Shown in pieces: positions 10,628 to 22,760 of a stretch of 64,000 nt of DNA. The stretch covers positions 15,682,401-15,746,400 of the forward strand of contig CM067067.1 of the NCBI GenBank assembly GCA_033980235.1, given 5' to 3'. Both the position numbers and the translations under genes were made by a program. Every line of letters starts with the position of its first letter. Positions within the stretch are counted from its first letter, which is position 1. Source of the DNA: Diadema setosum. Its lineage: Eukaryota; Echinodermata; Echinoidea; Diadematoida; Diadematidae. The notes below the pieces were generated by a model. It was not told the origin of the DNA, made no database searches, and saw only the letters and a list, made by a program, of their open reading frames with translations.

Positions 10628-11068
10628 TGGCAATATGTGATAAAGCTATTTGATGGCCATGAACAAGATTTTTATTTTTCATGCCTTCAATTGTATTACA
10701 GCACTGCATAGTAGTGATGCTGTGAACATGAAATCCAGTTAAGTGCAAGACATGTACTTGTTTGTTGTTGTGTATTTTGCTGTAGTGCGGACGTGTGACC
10801 TTCTTGCTCATTTACATACATTTGTATATTTCTGTAAGCATATTCAAAATGACCTTCTACCCTACTATTTGCCATAATTCTGATCTTTGTGACAACCCTG
10901 TCAAATTTTGTTCTTTATACTCTGATAATCTTTTTATTTTTCTATTCTTTTTTATTTCATTCATAACAAGGAAAGCCCTAGTTTTTTATCGTACCTGTTA
11001 AGTAAATTTTCAGAGATAGATTCATGTGATTATGTGATTAGGAGTGTGAACTTGTGGACAGGTGATGT
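10628..11068. other. Non-coding stretch
   Basis: AT-rich; nothing recognisable. Confidence 0.4.
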
Positions 11069-11460
11069 GATAGCTAGAAGGGGAAAGACTTTCTGTCGTG
11101 AAGGGGGGGGGGGGTGATAGAGAGGTTAACACTCAGCTGGTGTTATTGACTTGGTTAACAGTCGATATTGATCACAGTGTGTGGTGGTTACCATGGTAAC
11201 TGGAAGTCTTCCCTGAACAATGCCATGCGCAGATTTATTGTACGGATTCTTCCGCAACTACCTCTGTCATCTACAATTTCATGGGCTTCCTTTGAGGTGT
11301 AGTGGAAGGATGAATTGGATATTTGAGTGGATTATTGATCTTTTATTGGTATATCAGAAGGCATTCGTTTAAAGGCAACTTTCTCTGTTTGCATAAAATC
11401 ATTTGGAATTCACTTCAAAGTATACAAATCATTCCAGCACTCTCTTATGATTTTCCAAAA
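11069..11460 (+). repeat. Duplicated 390-bp element, copy B
   Basis: Partner of 6815-7200, about 4.25 kb downstream in the same orientation. It carries the perfect palindrome GTTACCATGGTAAC at 11187-11200. Confidence 0.85.
11187..11200. promoter_or_regulatory. RFX-type X-box palindrome
   Basis: GTTACCATGGTAAC fits the RFX consensus GTNRCC-N(0-3)-RGYAAC on both strands. It is conserved but for one base in copy A. Binding is inferred from motif only. Confidence 0.4.
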
Positions 11461-12039
11461 AAAAAAGTGAAATAGTGAATTTGAAGGATTTATAACTTGT
11501 CTATGGACATCCTTTCAGAATGAATCATGGACTATAGTGTTCTTGAAATTCATTTTCCCCCTAAGAGCATCATTATGTCTTTAAGTTTTGTTGAGATATA
11601 TTGGATGTAAAATTAGATTGTAATCCAGGAAGAAGCTTATGATAATTTGGTCTATCAAACAATGTGTTTGTTACAACTAGATGTTAGCATAATTTTAAGT
11701 ACCGATATTGACAGTAACACATTTCATGAGAGCATATAAATGGTGAAAAAGATAGGAATGGGGGGGGGGGGGAAACAGGTGTATAATACAAGATACATTT
11801 TTTTTTTTGTCAGCATTAGTGAAAAAAAAATTGTCAATTCATCATGCACTCTAAATCCTTGTGAGTGCATTGATTTATGCACTGTTTATTTGGAAAGGCA
11901 TAACTTATCTAGAATTAGTATAAATTGTCGTCCTTGCTGTCACAGTTTCTCTCTGTTTATACATTTTTTGGCAATTCTTTGTTCATTTTGCATTTGGGAA
12001 ACTGGCACTTTCTGAATGCATTGTATGTGTGTTTGAATA
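11461..12039. other. Non-coding stretch
   Basis: AT-rich with G and T runs at 11760-11810. No exon supported. Confidence 0.4.
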
Positions 12040-12330
12040 TACATGTATCACTGTCGAAGGCCTGCAAGGTGCGTACATCTAATGGCATAACCAGACTCAT
12101 GCCATTAAACACAATCTCATCCCATCATGCGGATTATGGATGCATCAAGAGAGGCTCCTCGCAATGAGGTCGCACTAGATTAGACTTGATTCATTGCCAA
12201 AGCCGAGATGCCGTTGTCGGCTTTTACAAAGGGTGAAAGTGGCAAAAAGTGGCTAGAAGGGAAAAAAAACCCCCCCACAAACATGCAATCTCCCTTGTTA
12301 GGACTCCCGGCTTTGGTTTCGGGGTTTGAT
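12040..12330. other. Candidate conserved non-coding element
   Basis: Less AT-rich, complex sequence with GATTATGGATGCATC, GCCGAGATGCCG and TTAGGACTCCCGGC blocks. No splice-bounded frame seen. Only sequence character supports it. Confidence 0.25.
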
Positions 12331-12439
12331 TGTGCGGGGTGTGAAAGGAATTGCATGATTATTTGAAGAAACAGCCCGACAAGATGTTCATTTACAATAT
12401 ACACAAGCAAACATACACACATATACTCTTTATACATAT

Positions 12440-12687
12440 CGTCGCTGGGGTGATAAGACCTTGTATCTGCAATTTTGGTGAAAATGAGTTTTTTGGATTA
12501 ATGGTCAAATAATGGGTTAAGTGATGTCCTGTCCAAATCCCAACTGTCTTACTCCAAAAAATGAAGCCACCACGGCATGTCAAAGGAAAGGCTATCCCAT
12601 TCGCCACAGTGCTTTGGCCGCCATGTTTTTTGGCTCTCCTGAACATTTGACATTTTGTAGATACAAGGTCTTATCTCCCCAGCGACG
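12440..12687. mobile_element. 248-bp TIR element (MITE)
   Basis: 33-bp terminal inverted repeats starting CGTCGCTGGGG and running through AAGACCTTGTATCT, with two mismatches between ends (12440-12472 and 12655-12687). Flanks are AT-rich (CATAT left, ATATATG right), compatible with an ATAT or similar target duplication. The ORF inside is not a gene. Confidence 0.85.
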
Positions 12688-12989
12688 ATATATGTTTATA
12701 CATTAAGTTGTGCTTTCCATTATGATGTAATGTTTCTCACCTCTTCGTGGTGTTTCCCCTTTACATCATGTTTGCAATAGGTAAAACATTTGTTATTGTT
12801 GGAAGGTGACTGTCCTTATATCTGATGGTGTGGTTTGGGGTTGTGTCTTGGATGGTATTTGGTTATGACACCTCGAATGGCAGCAGTTAAATGATTGGAA
12901 GGGGCAATGAAACCAAAATATCAGTGAATTGAGGGGATGAAGCATTTTTTTTTTTTTTTTTGTAGAATGTGCAAGCAAAGTTTGGGGAA

Positions 12990-13440
12990 AATAATACCAT
13001 CTGTTGCAAGGTTATGGATAAAGTTTTGATGCAGTTACTGCTGGATAAGAAGAGTACAATGCACTGAAATGTCAAGCATGGACAACAATATGAAGAAATT
13101 ATAAAGAGAATTTAATATATTTTCATTTTTCTAGCATAAGCACAAGAGAACTTGACTTATCTATTTCAGAAAGCAGGGGAAATGATATTACCCTTAACGT
13201 ATATGTCAGTAACAAGTCAAGGAAATGTATACTTTTCATAAAAAATGAATTTTTTTGTTTAATTCTCCATATTTTCTAAAAATCGTTTTCGGTATGTGAC
13301 ATCAAAATGTGTTGTAGTCCTCTCATTAGGCTGCACCAAAACTATAAAAATTCATAACTTTCTAACAGATTGTCCGATCTTCCTCAAACTTCACTTACAT
13401 GTAAGTGCTCTACTAATATTGCTGCATTCACTCAAGCCAT
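12990..13440 (+). repeat. Diverged relative of the 14791-15438 element
   Basis: The block from GTCAGTAACAAGTCAAGGAAATGTA to CTACTAATATTGCTGCATTCACTCAAGCC matches 15160-15430 and 37200-37480. The left part shares GTTACTGCTGGATAAGAAGA with 14920-14945. The terminal repeats are no longer clear. Confidence 0.65.
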
Positions 13441-14788
13441 GTGTATATATATGTTAGTTGCATACAGTACCTCTTTAATGGTATTAATAAGTTTATTCAA
13501 CACATACTATTTACCAGAATATCAAATCATGAAATACACTATTTTGGCCTGCAAATATACAAGTACTATGTTACTTCATGTGTGTTTTTGAATGATGCCA
13601 ACATGTTAATTCAAAGGGCATTTTTAAAGGAATTGTTGTGGATGTTGAGGGTTTACAAAATATTACTTTAGTGTTGCGTGCATTAACAGGAGAGAGAGGT
13701 TGGAACATATGACAGATGAGAATTATATTTAAAGGCATAATTTACCACTTGCAGATGAAACAAAAACCAAGCATTAGTCCTTTAAAATAGTTCTAAAGTA
13801 TGAGTTAGGGATAGAAACAACCACTGTAAAAAATTGAATCAATAAAATCGATGCAAAGTATTGATAAATAAACAAAATGTGAACAATAGTTATAATAAGA
13901 ATGCCTCCAGACTAAACTGTCTATCAGTTACGGTCCATTGAGAAAAATACTGATATCTCCTTATATTTTCGGCTTTATTGCAAAAAATTATATGGTAGGA
14001 TGTTTTGTGGTACAACAGACCAATGCATATTTATGCATAAAATGTGCTATCTTGAACAATTTTGTTTTAATCGCTGCTCCCAAAGGTAAACAGGACCTTT
14101 GAGGAGATGACTGGATAGGAATAGAATACTGGAAGCATGAAAACATGAAAAGTTTTTCTTTAGTGTGTGTGTGATCTTGAGAGAAATGGCAAGATAGAAG
14201 AGATGTTTTTTAAGTCAGGAAAGATGTAATGCTGCAGAGAGACAAGTGGTGTTGGGGAGATTGGAAGAGAAATGAAATGGGATACATGGCATGAACAATT
14301 TATGGATGGATGTGGGAGAAGAGGGTTGCTGTAATCAAACAGCCACGTGGAAAATGAGAAAGCGGCACGAGCGAAAGACATTACTTTCTACTCATGTGCA
14401 TTTTATGCATGTGGAAGCAAGAGAGAAAGAGGAAAATGATAGAGTGGGTGTGTGTGAGAGAGAGAGAGATTGATGAGGAAAGATGTTGTGTGGAAACTGT
14501 TAGAACTGTATGGAGTGCAATGAGTAGACCCCCCCCCCCCTTCCCTGGCTCATGCTCATAAATAACTTACAATGTGCAATATAATGACTGCAGCTATTAT
14601 AGTGAAAACTGGGCCACAACCAGTCCTCCCTGAATTTGGGAAATTTGTAGCCATGGTTGCTGCATTTGTTTATTGATCACAGAGTACAATGACTTCAAGT
14701 TTTTGTGACTGAACAGGAGGCTTGGTATATTGACTATAAAGATTGTTTCAGTCAAAAAAACAAAACAAGAACAAAAAAGCATATGAAT
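13441..14788. other. Non-coding stretch
   Basis: AT-rich; a short C run at 14528-14540 and GA words near 14450. No gene seen. Confidence 0.45.
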
Positions 14789-14790
14789 TA

Positions 14791-15438
14791 AAGGACAAGT
14801 TTACCTTGATATACATGTGAATTGAGTGAATGAAGCAAGGTCAGTAGGACACATCAGTGAAAGTTTGAGGAAAATCGGACAATCCTTTCAAAAGTTATGA
14901 ATTGCTAAAATATCTGTCCAGTCACTGCTGGATGAGAAGATTACTGCAATTTATAATTTCACATGCATAGAACAATGTAAGAACATTTTTAAGAGATTTC
15001 TACAAGATTTCATTTAAAAAAATAGAAAAAAGTACACATTCCCTTGACTTGTTACTGACGTATTGTATGTTAACCCGTTGAGGACGAGTCCGAAGTATAT
15101 TTGGGCAGGTGTCTATTGGAAATTAGTGTTGTAGTAAAATCAGTCTATCCTCAATGGGTAATGAGGGTAATGTTATTCCCCCTGTCTTCTGAAAGATGCA
15201 AGTCCAGGGGTCTTCTGTTATGCAAGAAAAGTGAAAATATGTTGAATTTTCTTCATATTTTCTTTATATCATTGTACATGTGACATCACAAGCTGTTGTA
15301 GTTTTCTCATCTAGCGATGACAGTAGTAAAACCTCACTAATTCCTAACTTATGAACAGATTATCTGATTTTCCTCAAACTTTCACTGATATGTTCTACTA
15401 ATATTGCTGCAAATGTATATTAAGGTGAACATGTCCTT
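14791..15438. mobile_element. TIR element with TA target duplication, carrying a nested MITE
   Basis: Ends AAGGACAAGTTTACCTT and its complement AAGGTGAACATGTCCTT, flanked by TA (14789-14790 and 15439-15440). The two halves are inverted relatives over about 250 bp, so it is a foldback-type, Tc1/mariner-like non-autonomous element by its TA target. TTAA-MITE copy 3 is inserted at 15070-15162. Confidence 0.75.
15070..15162 (+). mobile_element. TTAA-MITE copy 3, nested
   Basis: Left end TTAACCCGTTGAGGACG intact. The right end CCTCAATGGGTAATG has lost the exact TTAA. Sits inside the 14791-15438 element. Confidence 0.8.
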
Positions 15439-15441
15439 TAA

Positions 15442-15953
15442 CTCTTTATGTGCCATGGTGAAACCCCCACATGTGCCACATTATTCTGAGACACCAACAT
15501 TGTCATGCTTTGAGAAAACATTCTGTTTTTCAAATCTATATACCGGTAACTTTTATACATTTCTGTTAAATTGTAGATGAAGTGAGCAAAGTTGTAGAGA
15601 AAATTTCAATCTTTGCGTTGATGGAAATTGTATGAAAAATTTGTAATTACTTTTCTTTCAAATGCTCCGTAGCTACATTACTGTAAAGGTATGACTTTTG
15701 TACACAAAGCAGTGACAGAAACTTAAAATTTGCATGCAAATCCAGTAGGAAACACTACTTGTTAGTCAATCACCACATAAAATGCAAGCTATACGGTAGA
15801 CGAGAGGAACAGAATCGCGAGATACGCTTTCATTGTACTGTGGCATTTGGCGATTCATTGATCGATTTAGGAGGGTTTGTGCGTTTGAGCAGAATATGCG
15901 AAGTTGGCACGCTGTCGACTGAGTCGGACGTGCAAGCGTGGCACATAAAGAGT
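15442..15953. mobile_element. TTAA-flanked TIR element, copy A
   Basis: Ends CTCTTTATGTGCCA and TGGCACATAAAGAG, flanked by TTAA (15438-15441 and 15954-15957). A diverged copy is at 48473-48967. It shares its left TTAA with the right edge of the preceding element. No coding capacity seen. Confidence 0.75.
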
Positions 15954-15957
15954 TTAA

Positions 15958-16324
15958 GTCTTGGTGTTTACACCACCCAATCCCGTGTCAAGAACTATTG
16001 AAATTATCGTTATATGGTGTACATTGTATGATGATCAGAATAGGATTACAAACACCAGCACACATAAAGGAAACGATGGAATGTTTAGTTTTGTCCTAAT
16101 AGCAAAAGTGCAAGTCTCAACGACATAGGCCAGAGAAATATACAGATTGTATGTTTCAGGCATAAAGTGCCAGAAACGGTTGTATAAGAAGAGATGGAAG
16201 AAAACAGAAATCAAAACAGACAGAAATTTTTAAATAGAATTTCAAGAAATACCATGGCATGGGGAAAAGAAACTTAGGCAACATTTTGAGACATGATCCA
16301 TCAATATAAAGGAGGAGAAAATGT
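15958..16324. other. Non-coding stretch
   Basis: AT-rich; nothing supported. Confidence 0.4.
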
Positions 16325-16463
16325 AGAAGAAGAAGAAGAAGAAGAAGAAGAAGAAGAAGAAGAAGAAGAAGATGAAGAAGAAGAAAGGAAGAGGAAGAAG
16401 AAGAAGAAGAAGAAGAAGAAGAAGATGAAGAAGAAGAAGAAGAAGAAGAAGAAGAAGAAGAAG
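16325..16463. repeat. (GAA)n trinucleotide tract
   Basis: About 140 bp of AGA/GAA triplets with few interruptions. The poly-Glu/Lys ORFs across it are artefacts. Confidence 0.97.
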
Positions 16464-16639
16464 GGGATGATGCAATAGGAGAAGGAGAAGAAGGGAAAAT
16501 ATCAGTTACCTAACAGACAGCAATTTACAAAGAAGCACGGCAAGGATGAATATTTAAATGTAAAAAGTTTGCCAAGGCTTGTAATGGGAGCCACATTGTA
16601 TTCTTCCCTCTGGGGAGTACAGCAGCTCAGGGATGAGAT

Positions 16640-17020
16640 ATAAAATAAACATGATGTACGCCGATACAGGTTGTTTCGAGCTCTCGAGACAGACAGACGC
16701 AGGTTTTTCTCACCTTGTGGCACACTTTTATCCATGCATTTATACCCTGCGGAGGCCCGTCTGCGGGATTCACCCTTTCTGCACACTGCTAATCTCGTGC
16801 ATGGTGCCGCGCTTTTCTTTGCTGATTAGAACAGATGTCTGGAACTAATTGTAAATGAATAGAGATTACATTATCTCCTCTAATCCTCATTTTGTCACCA
16901 TGGTCTACCTGTTAAAATGAAGAACAGTGCTACACCTAAAGTTGGGATTGCTAAATCGACAACTGGGGCAAGTTTGGATGGATTAAATTGCTGAATACTG
17001 ATGAAAAAGCTTGGAAAGTT
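16640..17020 (+). other. Complex element with a downstream paralogue
   Basis: GC-richer block (CCTGCGGAGGCCCGTCTGCGGG near 16746-16767) followed by about 200 bp that aligns with 57030-57220: shared AATGAATAGAGATTAC, TCTAATCCTCATTTTGTCA and GTTTGGATGGATTA-type blocks. Possible ancient repeat or duplicated regulatory element. Confidence 0.5.
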
Positions 17021-17177
17021 TTAATTGAACTAAGTGCATGGGCACACAAAGGGTTGATGATTAACACCAGTGCATAGTAAACCAAGGTATCAAGAGTCAA
17101 CTTGCAAGTTCCATGACTGTCTGTGTGCAGTGGTAAGTTTATGTGTGTGTTTGTGTGTGTGTACATGTCTATGTGTA

Positions 17178-19086
17178 TAGGCCCATTCACACAGCCACTC
17201 ATAGTCACGATTATTTGCGCATGATTTGAATCGCAACACAAAAACCTATTCCTGATCACTAAATTGCGATGTTTCCGAAATAGGCATGATTTTTCAGAAT
17301 AGTGGCGATTAATAATGTTGCAAAAGATGTGAGAAGGCTGTAAGATATTGCACTAGTTTTTCTTATCCCACAATGCAAGGCGCGTGCAAGACAGTCAGGT
17401 CAGAGTTGGGGTAAAAACTCTAAGGGGCAATTCCGCAGTTAGGTGGACATGACATGGATAAAAGAAATGTGCCTCTTTATCTTACCCTTTAATCTAGGTA
17501 TCAACTAATGCCATGGATGTTCACCAATCATTATGGTCTTTCAAATTCAGCAGATTTTATTTTTCGTATTTGATGACATAAATGGTACCCTGGGGTACCA
17601 GAAAAAAATCGGCCATTTTGTTGAATTATTTTTTTTTTTTTTTTAGGGCTGTACCCTGGGTTACCAAAAAGTGGGAAATTAATTTTTTTGTGTGTGATTA
17701 ATTCTTCAACATTCAATTATGGCCATTGTTCTTGTAAAAAAAACCCTCTTCATCCTGTAGTTTTCTCAATTAATCCCTTGTTAACGTTATGAGTAACTAT
17801 TTTACAGTGTATCATTGATATTGTTTCATGCTGTTATGATACTTGTACACCCTGTATTATTATTTATATTGATTCCCCATGAAATAGCTATCTTGTGTAC
17901 TGTGTTTTCCTTCTTTTCCGGCCCTTTCCTTTCAGTGCGGCATAGCCCCCATCACCTGCTGGCATTTTTGCAGCTTGATCCTAATTGCGAAAGGATATTT
18001 TGTTCGGCACAAAGTGCACAAAGCTTACAAAATTACGGGATCGAAACTACGTCTACGAGATCGTAACTTTGGCACAGCCAGCGGGCTATTATAATAGTGC
18101 GTGTAGTCAGTGCATGAAGCGCTATACTGAGTATCGCACCGTACCACGGGTCAGTACAGTGCGCATACGTAACGCAGTAACTCTGCGGTTGTACTCGAGT
18201 GAACGTGAGATGGCGCTACACAACGTGGTACCCCGGGTTACTACGATACCCCGGGGTAGCGCGTGGTGCATCTTTTATTGATTTTGCGAGATCTAAAACC
18301 ATCATTTAAAATGTACATGTGGGACTGGGGATGCTGAAATTCACTTACATGCAAATTACAGTGGGTTCCTTTGAAATTTTTTCCTCAAAGTTTTGCTAAA
18401 GGGTAAAAGATGAATACATTTAAATACTCCAGAAGTCATGTGACATTTTGTCAATTACAAAAGGGTGAAATGACCTGCGGAATTACTCCGGACAAATGTA
18501 ACGTTACTAACCGTAACGTTACTAACCATGCTTTTGGGGGTCTAGCTAAAAAATTATCGGTCGACCTGCTAAAAAAATTTGCATGAACATTTTTCATGAT
18601 GCAATAATTGAAATTAATGCAACACTTTGTTTGAAGTAACTTGAATTTTTGCACACTTTTTGTTACAAAACATTGATTTTTTTGTCATGTCCTTTTTTCG
18701 TAACGTTACTAACCAGCCCTTTAAGTTGCTATAGCAATTCTAATATTTCTTGGATTGTGTTCATTCTTTTCTGTACCATAAACCTGGGAAGGATGAACAT
18801 GTTTTTGACATAATTTTGACTTGAAATGAATAAGTGGTAATTTAGTGGTAAAAACAAATATCTAAATTTGTTCAAATGTAACGTTACTAACCGCGGAATT
18901 GCCCTAAGACTAATGCATGCACAGTTTGGCCTCGCTCGAACAGGTGTGATTTGAGTCACGACTTCTTCCTTGTGGACCAGTCCGATTTGGGTCACGATAT
19001 TTTTTGCCAATGCTTGTGGGAGCAGGAGCACAAAAAAGCGAGATTGAATTACAATTCAAATCATGCTTTCCCACCATGTGTGAATG
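17178..19086. mobile_element. Outer element split by a nested insertion
   Basis: The left segment starts GGCCCATTCACACAGCCAC and contains GCATGATTTGAATCG. The right segment near 19040-19086 has the inverted match ATTCAAATCATGCTTT and ends CACCATGTGTGAATGTAC. The 17424-18904 element lies between them. Ends are imperfect, so boundaries are approximate. Confidence 0.5.
17424..18904. mobile_element. Nested TIR element with GTAACGTTACTAACC sub-repeats
   Basis: Left end GGGGCAATTCCGCAGTTAG and right end CTAACCGCGGAATTGCCC are inverted copies, flanked by TAAG/TAAG-like words. Four copies of GTAACGTTACTAACC lie at 18498, 18513, 18700 and 18878. Near the left end GGACATGACA (17444-17453) links it to the 26276-28926 repeat family. 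The interior has GGTACC-centred palindromes (17584-17599, near 18220-18255) and a CpG-rich block. No transposase recognised. Confidence 0.65.
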
Positions 19087-19278
19087 TACTTAATGTCTGT
19101 GTTAGAGAGTGTATTGTTTTGTCTCTTGTTGTGTCTATAAAATCTAAAAAGCATTTTGGTGATCGAATCATTAGTTGTTTTCAGGTCTGTATTGTACATC
19201 TCATCTGTGATGATGGGTGTGTAGTATCAATTGAGAACTACAAAAGTCTTTTTTTGATTTCCTCTTTGCTTTTATATA

Positions 19279-19930
19279 AACACTAAACAAAAAGTAAGTT
19301 CCCCCTAAAACAAACCTGTGTAATTTATGAATAGGGAACCTCTATGGAAATCTGAATACAGGATCATGTAGCTGTAGTTCTCGGCTACCTTTCATGTGAA
19401 ATTCAGTGGATATCACTGCGTCACGCTTGAGTGAGCATGACTTAAAGTCAAAATGGTCACTTTTTAAAGTTCACAAGCCCAATTTTGCAACTTTGATTTG
19501 GTGATATCGGAACGAATTTCAATTTCCCAGGATAGAAATCCATGCAACGTATAATTTATGTGCTTCTTATCGTACCATGTGACTTGTGAACAAAATTCAC
19601 GGTTGAGTGAACACGGGGTGAAAATTACCAAAATGGCCGATTTGACATGTTTCTCGTGGTAATTTCTATCTATTGAGATTGAATTCGTGTGTTCAACAGT
19701 TTTTACACACAGTTTACGTAATTTTACGGTTGAATGAACACATTAAAAACAAAGAAAAATAACAATTTAAATTGCGCAGTAAGAATTGCGATAATTTTGC
19801 GCACTGAAATCAATTGTTTTAATGCTCTTTGTATTGTGTTTAATACCACTGTGCATACAGTGATCACCTGACATTTTAGTCACGCTTCAATGAGCATGTG
19901 GGGCTGGAAAACCTTTTTTTACCCTATATA
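19279..19930 (+). repeat. Left arm of the long-TIR element
   Basis: Iterated words at 19421, 19597, 19724 and 19880 follow the pattern YYACGSTTGARTGARCAYG. Arm identity with the right arm is high, with short indels. Confidence 0.85.
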
Positions 19931-20937
19931 ATAAAGAATATCCATTTTTTTATGTTTTAGTAGAAATGTTAGGAAATTACTCTAATTTTTATGAAAAAAA
20001 TAACATTTCGATAAAAATTGACATTGTGACATGCTTCAGTGGCACATAAGATGAGCAAAGTGTGCAGGTCAAAACCATTTTCTTGGCTGATATTCCCATA
20101 AGATTTACATTTGGTTGGTTTTAAAGATGTGTTCAGCGGTGTTAGTGGATAGAGCCTAAAAAGTGAGTGCAGATGATCCCCAATCTGTGTTATATTGCCA
20201 TAACGATCACACAACAGTCAACCAACATTTTAAGCAACTATCATCACCATCACAATCATCAACACCACATGAACAACAAAGGCCACTACATGTTTCTCAC
20301 CAGAATCAATATCTGTCTCCAGACTCCCCATGCATATGTGCAGCACGGGAGGATATTCATGTTGAACAAAAGTGAAATTTGGTACCATGTCAATGATTAA
20401 TTGCATTTATTTTCCCTTTGAGTTAATGCATGACTTCATGACTTTAGAAAGATCGAGAACTTAATGTCAAAATTAGTATTCAGTAGCGAGAACAAAGGCC
20501 CGAAGATTTAATTTGCATAATTTCTCATCTCTGCTCCAACAAGGGGATTTCATCAAACTAAAGCAGACCAATTTCCCCACGAATACTTCAGTATTTAATC
20601 AAAGGTAGCCATGGAATATAAGGAGGGTTTCTGGCACCATGTACCCTTTGACATGTAAAATTTTGAAGGAATGCCAAGGATCAATGAGACATTTATATCG
20701 GTCCTAAACGCAACAATAAAATCTTTTTCAGCTGATTTTAAATGCAGAAGATTAATGCAACACTTGCTGGATGGTTTTAATAAGAAAAATTATTGTTTCA
20801 TAATGTGGTCATTCAACCGTAAAATAAACCACTTTGCATGCAAAAGCCATTGTTAGCTTTCAATAGCATAAATTCCTCCTCTTCACATGAACTTACCATG
20901 GGGATTATGGCCAAACTGCCAATTTTTCATTATGTAG

Positions 20938-21587
20938 GTTAAAAAAAAAAGGGGTTTCCAGCCTCACGTGCTTAACGAAGCGTGACTGAAATGTCAGGTG
21001 GTCACTGATATGCGTTTGGGTATTAGCACAATATAAAAAAGCATCATACAGTTGATTTCAGTGGGCAACATTATCGCAATTCTGACTGCACAATTTAAAT
21101 TGTTATTTTTCTTTGTTTTTAATGTGCTCATTCAACCGTGAAATTACGTGAATTGTGTGTAAAAACTGTTCAACACCCGAATTCAATCTCAATTAGTAGA
21201 TATTACCACGAGAAACACGTCAAATCGGCCATTTTGTTAATTTTCACCCCATGTTCACTCAACCGTGAAATTTTGTTCACAAGTCACATGGTACGATAAG
21301 AAGCACATAAATTATACGCTGCATGCCTTTTTATCCTGGAAAATTGAAATTTGTTCTGATATCACCAAATCAAAGTTGCAAAATTAGGCTTGTGAACTTC
21401 AAAAAGTGACCATTTTGACTTTAAGTCATGCTCACTCAAGCGTGACCCAGTGATATCTATTGAATTTCACATGAAAGGTAGCCGAGAACTACAGCTACAT
21501 GATACTGTATTCAGATTTCCTCAAAGGCTCCTGATTTATAAAATATTGATGTTTGTTTTAGGGGGAACTTACTTTTTGTTTAGTGTT
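20938..21587 (-). repeat. Right arm of the long-TIR element
   Basis: Inverted words at about 20964, 21123, 21251 and 21427 mirror those of the left arm. The spacing is conserved. Confidence 0.85.
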
Positions 21588-21832
21588 TATGTCAAAGCAT
21601 GGTCCTCTTTTTATACTCTTCATCTCAAAGTACCTGTCACTTGGTATAAGCTATTGAAAAGTTGTTGAAAAATTCATAAGGCTGGCAAGATTTGGCTTTG
21701 ACATTCTGGTTATTAGCTGAATAAAAGTGTATTTTTCATGTCTGATATTTGCTTCTCTGTTTAGCATTTCCCTGTACTTCTTCAATACGTCCTTTCTGGC
21801 TGGAATAGTGAGAGAAGAATTCTTATCCATAT

Positions 21833-22520
21833 ACATGTGTGATCCTGTGTCACAAAACCACCAAAAAGTTGCAGACATTGCTTTGTAGTTAAGGAAATAT
21901 TCTGGAAAAATTAGACTGTAAGCTTGAAACTGACGTATACAGTATACATACATGTAGTTCCCTACAAATGGACTTCCCTAACTCATTTCGATAATGGAAG
22001 AAAGTACATTGTACATGCTCTGGAAAAGCATGTTCTGAGAAAAGAGGCTTTGAAGTTCAGGGTCTGTTCAAGGACATAATCTCACTGAGTGATGCACTAT
22101 GCAATGAATGGAACAAAGAACAGGATGTAAAATTTTATGACAACCACTATGAAGGATCATCAGATTTTTTTTTGCACTGTCATTAGCTCTATTCATATCT
22201 CGTAACGACTTTCAATGCAATTGCATCATCCTTTCAAAAATTATTACAGTTTAAAGTGAGTGTTTAAAGGGTTTCTTGAGGTCAAATCTATAAATTTGAG
22301 AAAGTTCTTATCAGACTGAAAAGAAGTGGTTCTAGAAAAACTACCAAAAAGGCAAATTCCCACTTGTTTTATGATCCCAAACCTACAAATTATGTAAAAC
22401 AATTGCTCCTTCAGAAAATATGATAAGATAAAAATTACTGAGTTGGCACTTTTCACCTGTTTCTAGTTCTCAAAATATATAAAATCTGGTCACATGACTT
22501 TTTGTTGGTTCATAAATCAT
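21833..22520 (+). repeat. TIR repeat family, copy A
   Basis: Aligns in blocks with 54424-55137: CACAAAACCAMCAAAAAGTTG at the left, AAAGAGGCTYTGAAGTWCAGGGTCT, and ACTTTTTGTTSGTT at the right. The ends are more decayed than in copy B. Confidence 0.7.
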
Positions 22521-22539
22521 ATCCAAGGAACTGTTTTGG

Positions 22540-22690
22540 CTTAAGATACGATGAGACCATGGACCATCACCAATGAAGTTCTTGGTTCGAATCCTGTGGC
22601 TGCAGGAGTTGTGACCCTAGTCAAGGCACTTTATCCTCAATGGAGCCATTCTCACTACACCAAATTGTGTCGTGAAAACCACAAAATTTT
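22540..22690 (+). repeat. Probable tRNA-derived SINE fragment
   Basis: Perfect Pol III box B GGTTCGAATCC at 22584-22594, followed by GTGACCCTAGTCAAGGCACTTTATCC, a layout common in tRNA-derived SINEs. Box A is not clear. The ORF through it is incidental. Confidence 0.4.
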
Positions 22691-22760
22691 ACACTGTGTG
22701 TCCGCACTGCTAAAAAAAAAAACCCTCCTGAAACTTCTGGAAGAACTGCACACGTCCAGT

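Larger units (their letters stand above)
19279..21587. mobile_element. 2.3-kb long-TIR element, Tc1/mariner-like target
   Basis: Perfectly opposed ends AACACTAAACAAAAAGTAAG and complement, flanked by TA (19277-19278 and 21588-21589). The inverted arms run about 650 bp, roughly 19279-19930 and 20938-21587. Each arm holds four spaced copies of a 20-bp word of the type TCACGCTTGAGTGAGCATGA. The roughly 1-kb interior (19931-20937) encodes nothing I recognise, so it is probably non-autonomous. Confidence 0.85.

Noticed and set aside
16242..16478. Poly-Leu and poly-Glu/Lys ORFs
   Set aside because: Translation of the GAA trinucleotide run.
20163..20400. Possible transposase remnant inside the long-TIR element
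   Set aside because: His/Gln/Ser-rich frames with no DDE signature or helix-turn-helix pattern.
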